Shown piece by piece: positions 44,500-54,757 of a stretch of 64,000 nucleotides of DNA. The notes below the pieces were generated by a model that searched no databases, was not told the origin of the DNA, and saw only the letters and a list, made by a program, of their open reading frames with translations. Source of the DNA: Brachypterus glaber (taxonomy: Eukaryota; Arthropoda; Insecta; Coleoptera; Kateretidae); assembly GCA_958510825.1 (NCBI GenBank), contig OY294049.1, positions 30,594,774-30,658,773 of the forward strand, in the 5' to 3' direction. Made by a program: the position numbers and the translations under genes. Each line of letters begins with the position of its first letter. The stretch's first letter is position 1.

Positions 44500-45420
44500 A
44501 CTGATAACACAGCCCCACAAAAAAAAAAGTCCGGATCTCTAGACCAGACATGTGTATCCTTATGTATTTTGGCCCGCTGAATCCGAATCCGAGGTCAGAA
44601 AAAGCCCTACACCCCAGGAATTGGCCCCAGAGGCCGAAAATGGCCGCTGAAAGGTGTGAAACGGGAATTCCGGCATGACGGATGCTCAGGGCAGGTTGAG
44701 ATTGCATTCTCAAGGCAAAGTCGAATTAGTGGGTAACCGAACTTAGATCCGACAGGCATCGCGGCCCCTGAGGCCGGAAAATGGGCCCCTGGGGGCCGAA
44801 AAATCGAGATTTTCACGTCGGGATCGCAGCACTTCAATTTTCTTGTAACTTCAAACTGCAGCAACGTAAAGAGGCTGGAACCTCTTCCAGGCCTATTGAA
44901 ATTCACACCCAGGGTCCGAAAAACGGGCCCTCAGGGCGGGAAAATCAAAATTTCCACGTCGTCATCACGGCACTCAAATTTCTATGAGTTTGAAAGTCCA
45001 TATAAACTTGAGTGCCGTGATTCTGACATGGGATTCTCGATTTCGGGCCCTTCAGGCCCATTTTCTGGGCCTCGGGCATACATTCCAATGAGCCACGAAT
45101 TGTTCCAACATCGTCAGTGTTTCCTGAGTTTGAAAGTCCATAGAAACGTCCATGCCGTGATGACGACGTGGAAATCTTGATTTTCCTGCCCTGAGGGCCC
45201 ATTTTCCGGACCCTGGGCGTGAATTTCAATGGGCCTGGAAGAGGTTCCAGCCTCTTTACGTAGCTGCAGTTTGAAGTTTCAAGAAAATCCAAGTACTGCG
45301 ATCCCGACGTGAAAATCTCGATTTTTCGGGCCCCAAGGGCCCATTTTCCGGCCTCAGGGGCCGCGATGCCTGTCGGATCTAACCACCGTTAGCCACTAAT
45401 TCGACTTGGGGCTGTGTAAT
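44500..45420. repeat. GC-richer palindrome, ~330-bp arms
   Basis: 44720-45000 and 45120-45405 are inverted copies: tcgaattagtggg / ccactaattcga, gatccgacaggcatcgcggc / gccgcgatgcctgtcggatc, and gagaggttccag-type blocks. Repeated ccctgagggcccattttccg units are within. An acagcccca 9-mer at 44509 and its complement-side partner at 45411 suggest the true left end was displaced by ~200 bp of extra sequence. Several open frames here are by-products of the higher GC. Confidence 0.65.
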
Positions 45421-46620
45421 TGACCAGAAATAAATAATTTAATTAATATTCTTTTAAACTAGTGTTTTATTAAACTTCCCATAAAATAAAATTTAAAAAT
45501 CGGGAAAGCTATGTGTTCATGAATTTATTTATTTTTTTCGGTTATTTTCACGTTTTATTTGGGTGTAACTTAAAAACCCTTTGAGCTAGAGACTTAAAAT
45601 TTCGAACACTTGCTTTGCTTTGGCTTGTAAGGCCAAATTGGGGTAGGGGGTATATGGGCAAAAAACTATATTTAATCAAGACAGTAGGGGCCAAATGGTA
45701 TGTCCTATTAAAAAAGTGCACTAAACGAAAAGTGTAGAATTAAAAAAGAAAATTTTTTATCAAAAATAAAAAAATTAATTGGAAAAATAAAAAAAATAAC
45801 CCAAAAAACAGGTGCTTCATATTTTTTTTGCTAATGGGAAAGCCTTGATTTAATTTAACTTAGCAGCATATTTTATTTTTTAATACACTTTGCTTTTTAA
45901 TTCTACACACTTTTTGTTCCAAGCATTTTATATCCAAGAATTTTTTACCTTGGACTATTTTTAAAAAACAACCATAATGTTATCCTTTTTTTTTAGCACA
46001 TCTTATTGTTATTTATAATGATAAAACGCCCTAACTGACAAAAATGCGTTTTTGAGTTAAGCCCACAAGGATTTTTTGTTAGGGAAGGAATTTTGTCATT
46101 CCAACGACAATGTGTACTGAGACTTTTATAACAAGTTAACAAGGATATCCAAAATATTATGTGCTATAATAGTTTTAAATCTTTTTTCTGCTAAATCCAA
46201 ATATAGCTTTTATATTTTTTCATGTTTTCTTGTAATTTATTACCAAAAAATCAATAGCACATCACAAAAGTGTTGCTTTTTTGGATTCTGCAAGCCTATA
46301 TTAGTAAAAACACCATTGATGTATGGAGCACAAACGTTAAACTTAAGTTTCTACAAAGGGCTATTGTCCACAAAAATAAATTTAAGTGCAAAAACAAAAA
46401 AACTATGCTGTATAATACAGCATAGTATAATACAGCCTGTATTTACTATAATTTGGGTCACTATACTCCAGACCCTTAGACCAATCTTTATTTTAAGAGT
46501 GGGGCAATAAATTTGTTGTTTAAACAACGGTTTTGTAGCAAAACTTTTGTTATAGAAGATAGCCTTTAGTTTAAAGAACAATTTGTCTTTGCAAGTCTTT
46601 TTATTGAAATTACCTTTAAA
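45421..46620. other. No gene recognised
   Basis: AT-rich sequence inside the MULE-like element, up to its right TIR. Confidence 0.4.
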
Positions 46621-46788
46621 ACTGTTTGTTCGCAAAGAAAAAAAAGTACAAATTTTTGTAAAATTCTTCAAAGGGATGTGACATAACCTAAAAATCATTT
46701 TTGGCATACGTCAAAACAAAAATAAGCAAACCAGTGCGCATGAGCGAGATTGGGGTCATTACTGCGGCAAGTGAATCGTATGAGACTT

Positions 46789-48119
46789 GATATTGAGGCG
46801 TAGTAGTAGCCAATGCTTCTGTTGACCAAAGCTTAGTAGTAAGGGTGGGGAGGCTACAAGCCAGGCCATTATGGCCCTTTTTGCCAGTTGACCAAAGCTT
46901 AGTTTATTGCAATGTATATAATAATTGTGATCATGTATTAATACAATAATTGTGAGTACATATACTGTGTGTATGTATAGAGTGTGTGAGTACATATACT
47001 GAGTGTATATATAGAGTCTGTGTGACTCGTTGATAATTGTGAGTACATATACTGTGAGTATATATAGAGTCTGTGTAACTGGTTGTTTAAGTTGAGAAAG
47101 ATATCTGCGCTTGTTTATTAAAAGGGCTAAGTTCCAATAGGGTAGTGTTGCAGACAGCCCGCAAAGCATGCATAAAATAACTAGTTATATTCCTCTGGGG
47201 CAAAGGCCTTACAGATGACTTGGTTTAGCACACCAATGACTACGAAATGGTTAGCTACCATTTCTTGGTGACTTAGGCGGTCTATAGCCTATATTCCTCG
47301 TTACAATGACCCAGAAGGGTAGCCATGGTGTCCTACCGGAGGATCGACATGTCATGGTGTAACGTTGATCGTTGCCTGGCTATTTAGTGAGGGACTTAGG
47401 GGGCCAACCCATTTTAGGTACTAATATGCTTTATGGAGACAGATTATAAGTTACATATAGATGAGTGGGTCAAGAATGATAGTTCGAGAAAGGGCGGAAG
47501 GCCCCCTCTGTAAGTAATAATATCAGTTTTATATTACCTGTTAAGTCTATTTTATTATTGTTTCATGTGCCGATTGAGTGTAACCGTACCGTCTAAAGTG
47601 CTGATTGAGTAATTATTCAGAGGCCTAAGAAAGAATGCACCATTGCCTACATTTTAGATATTTTTAGTAACTTTTTTAATGTTTTGATGTATTATTGATG
47701 CTATTAAAAATAAACCGTGTATACAGGGCCCTGCAAGTGGTCCATTTAACATAAAAATTCTAAATAAATTTAAAATTAAAAATTGATTTCTATTGAATAC
47801 TGCGTTTTTGCTAAGGAATTTAACTCAAAAGTAGAAAAAGATGCTTAGGAAAAATGCAAAGTTCTTAAATATCTACTACCTACGATACTTAGCAAAAACG
47901 CAATGCCTCAGATATTGCATAATATATATCTTTCTATGTGTTTTTTTGTCAAATACTTTGATATAAAAGGAATGTTTTGCAATAAATATCTTATTAAAAA
48001 AAACTCTTAGTTTAGAGCGGCTGTTAAAAAAACAAAAACCTCTTTTTCTCGATTTTAACTTTTTGATAAATGCTGCGTTTCTGCTAAGGAGGGTAGAATA
48101 CAAAGAAAACCAAAAACAA
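46789..48119. repeat. Unassigned repeats
   Basis: ttgaccaaagcttagt occurs twice (46822 and 46889). 46955-47085 holds three gagtacatatactg...tatatagagt units. 47170-47700 is of more balanced composition but shows no ORF or RNA gene I can name. 47780-48119 is AT-rich. Confidence 0.45.
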
Positions 48120-48503
48120 AGTGAAAAAAATATCTAATTTTCTATTTGTTATCGCCCCTAGCCGCTCTCCCTTAGTTCGGACCTGGACTTTGAGCTTTGA
48201 ATTATAATTGTAGAACTCTAAAGCTAGAAGAACACAATAAGATCATGATGCTCCCATTATAAGCGATAACGGAAAGTGTCGCTAAAACCAAGGCACCCAT
48301 TTGCCTTTGCCCCGTGAAATCGTAACTAATTTAAAAAAATAGCATTTATGTATTTCGGGATCCTTCAAGCACAATTTAAGGGAATACCGAGATGAATCCT
48401 AAAAAGTTTACTTTTTTAGACTTCAAAATTTATTATTTTTTTTTTCATTGAGGAAAAAAATATTTTTGTTTTATTATAAAGCTTGTTATGTCTTCTATTC
48501 TTT
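48120..48503 (+). repeat. Copy of the 39-kb repeat, left flank of Penelope cluster
   Basis: Matches the complement of 39430-39780 and the sequence at 56470-56720 (gcatttatgtatttcgggat, cacaatttaagggaataccg). It is interrupted at 48503 by the Penelope cluster; the repeat resumes at 52981-53330. Confidence 0.7.
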
Positions 48504-48540
48504 AAAAAATTAAGTATTGTTGACTTGTATGCTGTGATAA

Positions 48541-48983
48541 ATTAAATATTTAAAACGATTTTGTATTTCAGCATATGAATTCAGGGCTTAGCTCTGAAAA
48601 GTAAGAAAAATAGTGGTAAATAGAGGGGTTAAAAAGTAACATTACATAAAGTTTTAAAGACTAAAAATTAGAAAATTAAAAATTAAAAAAAAATTTTTTT
48701 TTTTAAATTAAAAATTAAATTTTATAAAATTAAACAAAAAAAATACTTACTAGTCAGAGCTAAAAACTAATAAAACCTAAGAGGTAATTTAAAAAAAAAT
48801 TGGGACATCACATTTAAAAAGTTAAAATAATAAATAAAGATAAAAATATGTGTATACAGCTTAGACATTGATAAGATACTAAAACAATAAAATCGACAAA
48901 TTAAAATCCCTGGTTAAAGAAGCGGTAAAATTTTTGAAATTTAAATTAGATTTTTAAATAGTGGTTTAAAAGTTATTTTTTGG
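48541..48983 (-). other. Penelope 3' UTR of copy 1
   Basis: Inverted match to 52500-52980. It lacks 42 bp present in copy 3 (about 52901-52942), which is most of the hammerhead-like motif. Confidence 0.75.
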
Positions 48984-49002
48984 TTCAGTTCTAATTGTTT
49001 AT

Positions 49003-49264
49003 GGGAGATTTAGCTCAGCGGTCAATGGCATCGATATAGCCTGACACTGATCTAATGATCGTGAGTTCAAACCTCACTGGCGCCGATTGCCTTTTTCAGT
49101 TAATTAATAATTGAAATTTGGCGAAGGCTTACTCCCTAGATATATTGGTTCGAAAGTCAATTAAAGCCGGTGGTTCCCTCTACTACTAGCCCACACAAGT
49201 CTTGGACTTAGGGGATGCTTAATTAAGTAGAATAGTACGAGGTTAAAAAACAAACATAAACATA
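49003..49264 (+). mobile_element. tRNA-derived SINE inside Penelope copy 1
   Basis: The tRNA-like head has A box tagctcagcgg (49011) and B box gagttcaaacctc (49063) with a perfect T-arm (gtgag / ctcac). The ~170-bp body ends in an A-rich aaacaaacataaacataaa tail. Copy 3 has no such sequence at the corresponding site, giving an empty-site comparison. It inserted antisense to the Penelope gene and truncates its C-terminus. Confidence 0.75.
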
Positions 49265-50240
49265 AATCTTTTTCATTTTTTAATCCTAGATGAATTTCTA
49301 GGTCTTCTAAAAGGGAGAGTTTTAAGTCATATTTATGTGTAGTTAGATAATGTAAGATTTCACAATTTTCTTCCATGTTAAAAGTATGATCATTGAATTT
49401 TAGGTGGTGGCCGAGGACTGATTTATTGTGTCTTGAAATATGCTCTTTACAATGAGTTTCCAGGCTTCTTGAAGTTTTCCCGATGTAGAATTTTCGGCAG
49501 GAGTTACAGTTAAGTTTGTATATACCTGATTTTTTGATTAAGGGAATAGGAGTTTTGGTATTTACTAGGATGGAACTTATGGTATTGGGGGTTTTAAAGG
49601 CTATTTTCTTATCCCATTTGTTGAAAATTTTGGAGATTTTATAAGAAAGTGGACCGACAAAGGGAAGGGAGATGAATTTTTTATTATTTTTAATTTGACT
49701 GGAAGAATATGCTTGGGCGATAAGGGTTTTGTAGTTGATTTTCTTTATTATTTTGTCTACAGTACTGGGAGGAAATTTGTTATTTAGAGCGAGATGTTTA
49801 ATAATGCTAATTTCTTTATTTCTATTTAAGGGGGACATGGGAATTTTAAGAGCGCGGTTAATATAGCAAGTTAGGGAGACAAGTTTGTGATTGTATGTAT
49901 GGCACGAGTCTATGGGAATAATGTGGTCTGTCTGTGTTGGTTTTCTAAATATAATGTAATCAAAACTATTATTTTCTATGTTGCGAGTGATGGTAATGTC
50001 TAAAAAGTTTAATGTTTTGTCATTTTCCAATTCTATGGTGAATTTAATGTTAGGATGAATGTTGTTAATATAATTAAGGATGTTGTTAGCGTCATCTATT
50101 GTACCTTTAAGGAGTACAAAAATGTCGTCCACGTACCTTCGCCATAAAACGATATTTGTAAAATGGGGTAGTATTTTATTTTTCTCTAGCTCATCTAGGA
50201 AAATGTCAGAAAGAAAACCTGAAAAAACTAGCCATGGGAA
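49265..50240 (-). pseudogene. Penelope-like RT/GIY-YIG, copy 1
   Basis: RT motif C (YVDDIF), then the RT thumb, CNSC linker and GIY-YIG endonuclease (SGIYKLNCNSCRKFYIGKTS). The catalytic-region Arg is His (LETHCKEH, CGT to CAT). An extra T before the RT part shifts the frame upstream of YVDD. The last 20 or so residues are replaced by reading into the SINE. Confidence 0.85.
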
Positions 50241-50265
50241 ACCCTTTTCAGTTCTAATTGTTTAT

Positions 50266-50527
50266 GGGAGATTTAGCTCAGCGGTCAATGGCATCGATAT
50301 AGCCTGACACTGATCTAATGATCGTGAGTTCAAACCTCACTGGCGCCGATTGCCTTTTTCAGTTAATTAATAATTGAAATTTGGCGAAGGCTTACTCCCT
50401 AGATATATTGGTTCGAAAGTCAATTAAAGCCGGTGGTTCCCTCTACTACTAGCCCACACAAGTCTTGGACTTAGGGGATGCTTAATTAAGTAGAATAGTA
50501 CGAGGTTAAAAAACAAACATAAACATA
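50266..50527 (+). mobile_element. tRNA-derived SINE, duplicate copy
   Basis: Exact second copy of 49003-49264, carried along by the 1,263-bp duplication and not an independent insertion. Confidence 0.75.
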
Positions 50528-51503
50528 AATCTTTTTCATTTTTTAATCCTAGATGAATTTCTAGGTCTTCTAAAAGGGAGAGTTTTAAGTCATATTTATG
50601 TGTAGTTAGATAATGTAAGATTTCACAATTTTCTTCCATGTTAAAAGTATGATCATTGAATTTTAGGTGGTGGCCGAGGACTGATTTATTGTGTCTTGAA
50701 ATATGCTCTTTACAATGAGTTTCCAGGCTTCTTGAAGTTTTCCCGATGTAGAATTTTCGGCAGGAGTTACAGTTAAGTTTGTATATACCTGATTTTTTGA
50801 TTAAGGGAATAGGAGTTTTGGTATTTACTAGGATGGAACTTATGGTATTGGGGGTTTTAAAGGCTATTTTCTTATCCCATTTGTTGAAAATTTTGGAGAT
50901 TTTATAAGAAAGTGGACCGACAAAGGGAAGGGAGATGAATTTTTTATTATTTTTAATTTGACTGGAAGAATATGCTTGGGCGATAAGGGTTTTGTAGTTG
51001 ATTTTCTTTATTATTTTGTCTACAGTACTGGGAGGAAATTTGTTATTTAGAGCGAGATGTTTAATAATGCTAATTTCTTTATTTCTATTTAAGGGGGACA
51101 TGGGAATTTTAAGAGCGCGGTTAATATAGCAAGTTAGGGAGACAAGTTTGTGATTGTATGTATGGCACGAGTCTATGGGAATAATGTGGTCTGTCTGTGT
51201 TGGTTTTCTAAATATAATGTAATCAAAACTATTATTTTCTATGTTGCGAGTGATGGTAATGTCTAAAAAGTTTAATGTTTTGTCATTTTCCAATTCTATG
51301 GTGAATTTAATGTTAGGATGAATGTTGTTAATATAATTAAGGATGTTGTTAGCGTCATCTATTGTACCTTTAAGGAGTACAAAAATGTCGTCCACGTACC
51401 TTCGCCATAAAACGATATTTGTAAAATGGGGTAGTATTTTATTTTTCTCTAGCTCATCTAGGAAAATGTCAGAAAGAAAACCTGAAAAAACTAGCCATGG
51501 GAA
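50528..51503 (-). pseudogene. Penelope-like RT/GIY-YIG, copy 2
   Basis: Identical to copy 1, including the frameshift, the Arg-to-His change and the SINE-truncated end. Its 5' edge is the inversion junction with copy 3 at the ccatgg palindrome (51496-51501). Confidence 0.85.
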
Positions 51504-52540
51504 ACCCTTTTTCAGGTTTTCTTTCTGATATTTTCCTAGATGAGCTAGAGAAAAATAAAATACTACCCCATTTTACAAATATCGTTTTATGGCGAAGGTA
51601 CGTGGACGACATTTTTGTACTCCTTAAAGGTACAATAGATGACGCTAACAATATCCTTAATTATATTAACAACATTCATCCTAACATTAAATTCACCATA
51701 GAATTGGAAAATGACAAAACATTAAACTTTTTAGACATTACCATCACTCGCAACACAGAAAATAATAGTTTTGATTACAGTATATTTAGAAAACCAACAC
51801 AGACAGACCACATTATTCCCATAGACTCGTGCCATACATACAATCACAAACTTGCCTCCCTTACTTGCTATATTAACCGCGCTCTTAAAATTCCCATGTC
51901 CCCCTTAAATAGAAATAAAGAAATTAGCATTATTAAACATCTCGCTCTAAATAACAAATTTCCCCCCAGTACTGTAGACAAAATAATAAAGAAAATCAAC
52001 TACAAAACCCTTATCGCCCAAGCATATTCTTCCAGTCAAATTAAAAATAATAAAAAATTCATCTCCCTTTCCTTTGTCGGTCCACTTTCTTATAAAATCT
52101 CCAAAATTTTCAACAAATGTGATAAGAAAATAGCCTTTAAAACCCCCAATACCATAAGTTCCATCCTAGTAAATACCAAAACTCCTATTCCCTTAATCAA
52201 AAAATCAGGTATATACAAACTTAACTGTAACTCCTGCCGAAAATTCTACATCGGGAAAATTTCAAGAAGCCTGGAAACTCGTTGTAAAGAGCATATTTCA
52301 AGACACAATAAATCAGTCCTCGGCCACCACCTAAAATTCAATTATCATACTTTTAACATGGAAGAAAATTGTGAAATCTTACATTATCTAACTACACATA
52401 AATATGACTTAAAACTCTCCCTTTTAGAAGACCTAGAAATTCATCTAGGATTAAAAAATGAAAAAGATTTGTGCCTAAACTATCAATTAGAACTGAACCA
52501 AAAAATAACTTTTAAACCACTATTTAAAAATCTAATTTAA
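51497..52540 (+). CDS. Penelope-like RT (C-terminal part) and GIY-YIG endonuclease, copy 3
   Basis: The 347-codon open frame starts at RT motif B (MGNPFSGFLSDIFLDELEK), so the RT N-terminus is absent. Motif C is RRYVDDIFVL (residues 33-42). The GIY-YIG domain starts at about 238 (SGIYKLNCNSCRKFYIGK) with CxxC in the linker, Arg in LETRCKEH and a later Glu-rich helix (LLEDLEIHL). It ends naturally with KITFKPLFKNLI. Differences from copies 1-2 (about ten residues) show it is an older or separate copy. The frame is open but truncated, so it is a fragment. Confidence 0.85.
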   Translation: MGNPFSGFLSDIFLDELEKNKILPHFTNIVLWRRYVDDIFVLLKGTIDDANNILNYINNIHPNIKFTIELENDKTLNFLDITITRNTENNSFDYSIFRKPTQTDHIIPIDSCHTYNHKLASLTCYINRALKIPMSPLNRNKEISIIKHLALNNKFPPSTVDKIIKKINYKTLIAQAYSSSQIKNNKKFISLSFVGPLSYKISKIFNKCDKKIAFKTPNTISSILVNTKTPIPLIKKSGIYKLNCNSCRKFYIGKISRSLETRCKEHISRHNKSVLGHHLKFNYHTFNMEENCEILHYLTTHKYDLKLSLLEDLEIHLGLKNEKDLCLNYQLELNQKITFKPLFKNLI

Positions 52541-52980
52541 ATTTCAAAAATTTTACCGCTTCTTTAACCAGGGATTTTAATTTGTCGATTTCATTGTTTT
52601 AGTATCTTATCAATGTCTAAGCTGTATACACATATTTTTATCTTTATTTATTATTTTAACTTTTTAAATGTGATGTCCCAATTTTTTTTTTTAAATTACC
52701 TCTTAGGTTTTATTAGTTTTTAGCTCTGACGAGTAAATACTCTTTTTGTTTAATTTTATAAAATTTAATTTTTAATTAAAAAAAAAAAATAAATTTAATT
52801 TTTAATTTTCTAATTTTTAGTCTTTAAAACTTTATATAATCTTACTTTTTAACCCCTCTATTTACCACCATTTTTCTTACTTTTCAGAGCTAAGCCCTGA
52901 ATGATGATCTTAGATCGAAAGCGCTAGGCTAATTTTAAATAAATTCATATGCTGAAATACAAAATCGTTTTAAATATTTT
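52541..52980 (+). other. Penelope 3' UTR of copy 3
   Basis: AT-rich. It contains an inverted pair, agctctgacgagtaa (52728) and ttacttttcagagct (52878), and the hammerhead-like motif. It ends at the 13-bp flanking repeat. Confidence 0.75.
52894..52929 (+). ncRNA. Degenerate hammerhead-like motif in Penelope 3' UTR
   Basis: Stem I sides GCC and GGC, a core resembling CTGA...TGATGA, hairpin GATC-TTA-GATC, then GAAA and GCGCTA. It matches the motif at 20793-20831, but two or three extra bases interrupt the CTGANGA core, so catalysis is unlikely for this copy. Confidence 0.4.
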
Positions 52981-52993
52981 TCTTCTATTCTTT

Positions 52994-53585
52994 GTCAAGT
53001 TCAGTCAAAAACCGATAATAAAGTATTTGTATTATAGAAATTTAACACCAAAATATATTTTTTACCATGGTAAAATACTAACAAAACACCTCGGAAAATC
53101 GAAAAAAAGTGAAAAAATTGTCTGTTTTTCGATCCCTCCCTTAGTTACTGGATTTTGAGCATTGCATTATAACTGTAGAACTTTAAAGCTTAGGGAAAAA
53201 CAAAGAGATAATGAAACTTTCTTTAAAAAACACTAGTTATAAGCGATGACGATAAGCATATAATTAAAACCAAGGCGTTCCCACTATTTTACTCGGCGCG
53301 CCGCGGCGCCCCCAAAAAAATGATATTAACGTAATGCCCATACCCTAGCCCATGATTTACATTTGATTTTAACTTTTTGATAAATGCTGGGTTTCTGCTA
53401 AGGAGGATAGAATATTAAGAGAACCAAATTGAAAAAAATATATTTGAGCTTTGCATTATAATTGTAGAACTCTAAAGCTAGAAGAACACAACAAGATCAT
53501 GATGCTCTCCTAAAATATGCTTCCATTTTATAAAGATTAAGGTATTATTATTAAAATACTATTTTATATAAAATATAACTTTATA
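52994..53585 (+). repeat. Continuation of the 39-kb repeat family
   Basis: gtcaagttcagtcaaaaacc onward matches 56723-56830 closely. Later blocks (agctttgcattataattgta and following) match 48190. This is the right half of the repeat split by the Penelope cluster. Confidence 0.65.
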
Positions 53586-53798
53586 TGTGGTCTGTTTCAT
53601 CAAGCAAGAGTAAATTAAAAATCGCACAGTAAATATTTTCAAAACAGATTCGAATATTGGATGTGTGAATATACTGCGTAGTTTATTTTATAAAACATAA
53701 ATATATTCTATACACAACCATATACTATTCAAACCTGTTGTAAAAATATTTACTGTGCGATTTTTAATTTACTGTATTGCTTGAAAAAACAGACCATA
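53586..53798. mobile_element. 213-bp MITE with ~55-bp TIRs
   Basis: The left arm tgtggtctgtttcatcaagc...aaattaaaaatcgcacagta pairs with the right arm ending ...gaaaaaacagaccata. The centre is ~95 bp. TA lies at both edges. Confidence 0.75.
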
Positions 53799-54740
53799 GT
53801 AAAAAAAATAATCAATTAAAATTAATTATTAATAAAAGAAAATCGTCAAATAATTATAATTTGTATACACTTGCTCAAAACTAAAAATAATTTTTCTCAT
53901 GCTGATAAGTATAATTTGCAATTTTCTTAAAAATAAACATAGACTTCCTGAAATATTTAGTAAATATTTTTTTTAAACATTTTTATTTCATACATAATCA
54001 ATTAGCCTATCTATAGGTACCCCTTTTCATACCACACTTAAATTACTTTTGAGAACCTGGTTAACATGGTTTAACTCCCTCCATTCCAAGCCATACTGCG
54101 ATTATCTTAAACACAGAAATAAGTAATTTTATAATAGTTCAACGTTTCATGCCTTGCTCCACTATGCCAACGTAGGCTCTTTAGTTGGTTAACCTACTTT
54201 ATTTTAGCAAGACCTTTTCTAAAATTCCATTTATTTGTAAGATTTACCTAGGATTTAAAACTTTTAGCTGAATCGAGTTAATTTATTTTGATGTGGTTTT
54301 CCCCCTTCATGCCCAAACAGAAGGACTTTGATTACTCTAATAAGTTTCGCTTTTAATTATTTTTATTCAGTAACTCAAAAACTATAAAATATATAAAAAT
54401 TATGAAATTCTAACCGTTAAATTTTCTGTTTTTTAATATTAAACCAAAATTAATAATTAGCATTTTTAATATTTATTATATAGCCTGTTTTAGACTGTTT
54501 TCACGGAAAAGGGAAACACTCTGTGGCCAATGTTATAACACACTTAAATAAAGCAACTTAATACCTTCAATTTGCACCATTAAGTTTAATCATGCATAAA
54601 AAACTGACATTAAAAAAGCACAAAATTTTAACAGGTGTAAAATTTTCCTGAATTCAAAATCACCAATTTTAAAGCTCTATATCTCAAAAACTGTACATAT
54701 AATTAAGCTGAAATTTTGGTCAATTACTAAGGACAAGGTT
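53799..54740. other. No feature recognised
   Basis: AT-rich, with no supported ORF, RNA or inverted pair. Confidence 0.4.
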
Positions 54741-54757
54741 AATAAAATATATAATTT

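Larger units (their letters stand above)
41724..46788. mobile_element. Mutator-like (MULE) element with long TIRs
   Basis: Inverted copies at about 41724-41878 and 46621-46788 share acgattcactcgccgcag, gcgcactggtttgcttattt and the ttatgtcacat...gaagaattttac blocks (roughly 85% by eye). Inside is a broken zinc-finger gene (41917-43845) followed by a LINE fragment and a palindromic repeat. Assignment to MULEs rests on long TIRs plus the gene's domain pattern; no target duplication was confirmed. Confidence 0.55.
48984..51509 (-). repeat. 1,263-bp exact tandem duplication
   Basis: 48984-50246 and 50247-51509 appear identical; the 323-codon frames they contain are the same residue for residue. 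The unit spans the SINE, the truncated Penelope coding region and 15-20 bp of the inverted-copy junction (ccatgggaaaccctttt), so the duplication arose after the inversion. Both junctions share the microhomology ttcag. Confidence 0.9.
48504..52980. mobile_element. Penelope-like element cluster (two tandem, one inverted)
   Basis: Three partial Penelope-like copies lie together: copies 1 and 2 on minus, head to tail, and copy 3 on plus, joined tail-outward so that both outer ends are 3' UTRs. The 13-mer tcttctattcttt occurs immediately outside both ends (48491-48503 and 52981-52993). A related uninterrupted site is near 56717. Tandem or inverted partial copies are characteristic of Penelope-like insertions. 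All copies start within the RT domain. Confidence 0.8.

Noticed and set aside
44607..45292. Open frames in the GC-richer palindrome
   Set aside because: Mirror-image frames on both strands produced by the inverted repeat itself.
49003..49085. Functional tRNA gene
   Set aside because: A and B boxes are present but no cloverleaf forms, and it is a movable insert absent from the sister copy.
48504..52980. LTR retrotransposon
   Set aside because: The repeated coding units carry YVDD plus GIY-YIG and no gag, protease or integrase, so this is Penelope-type.
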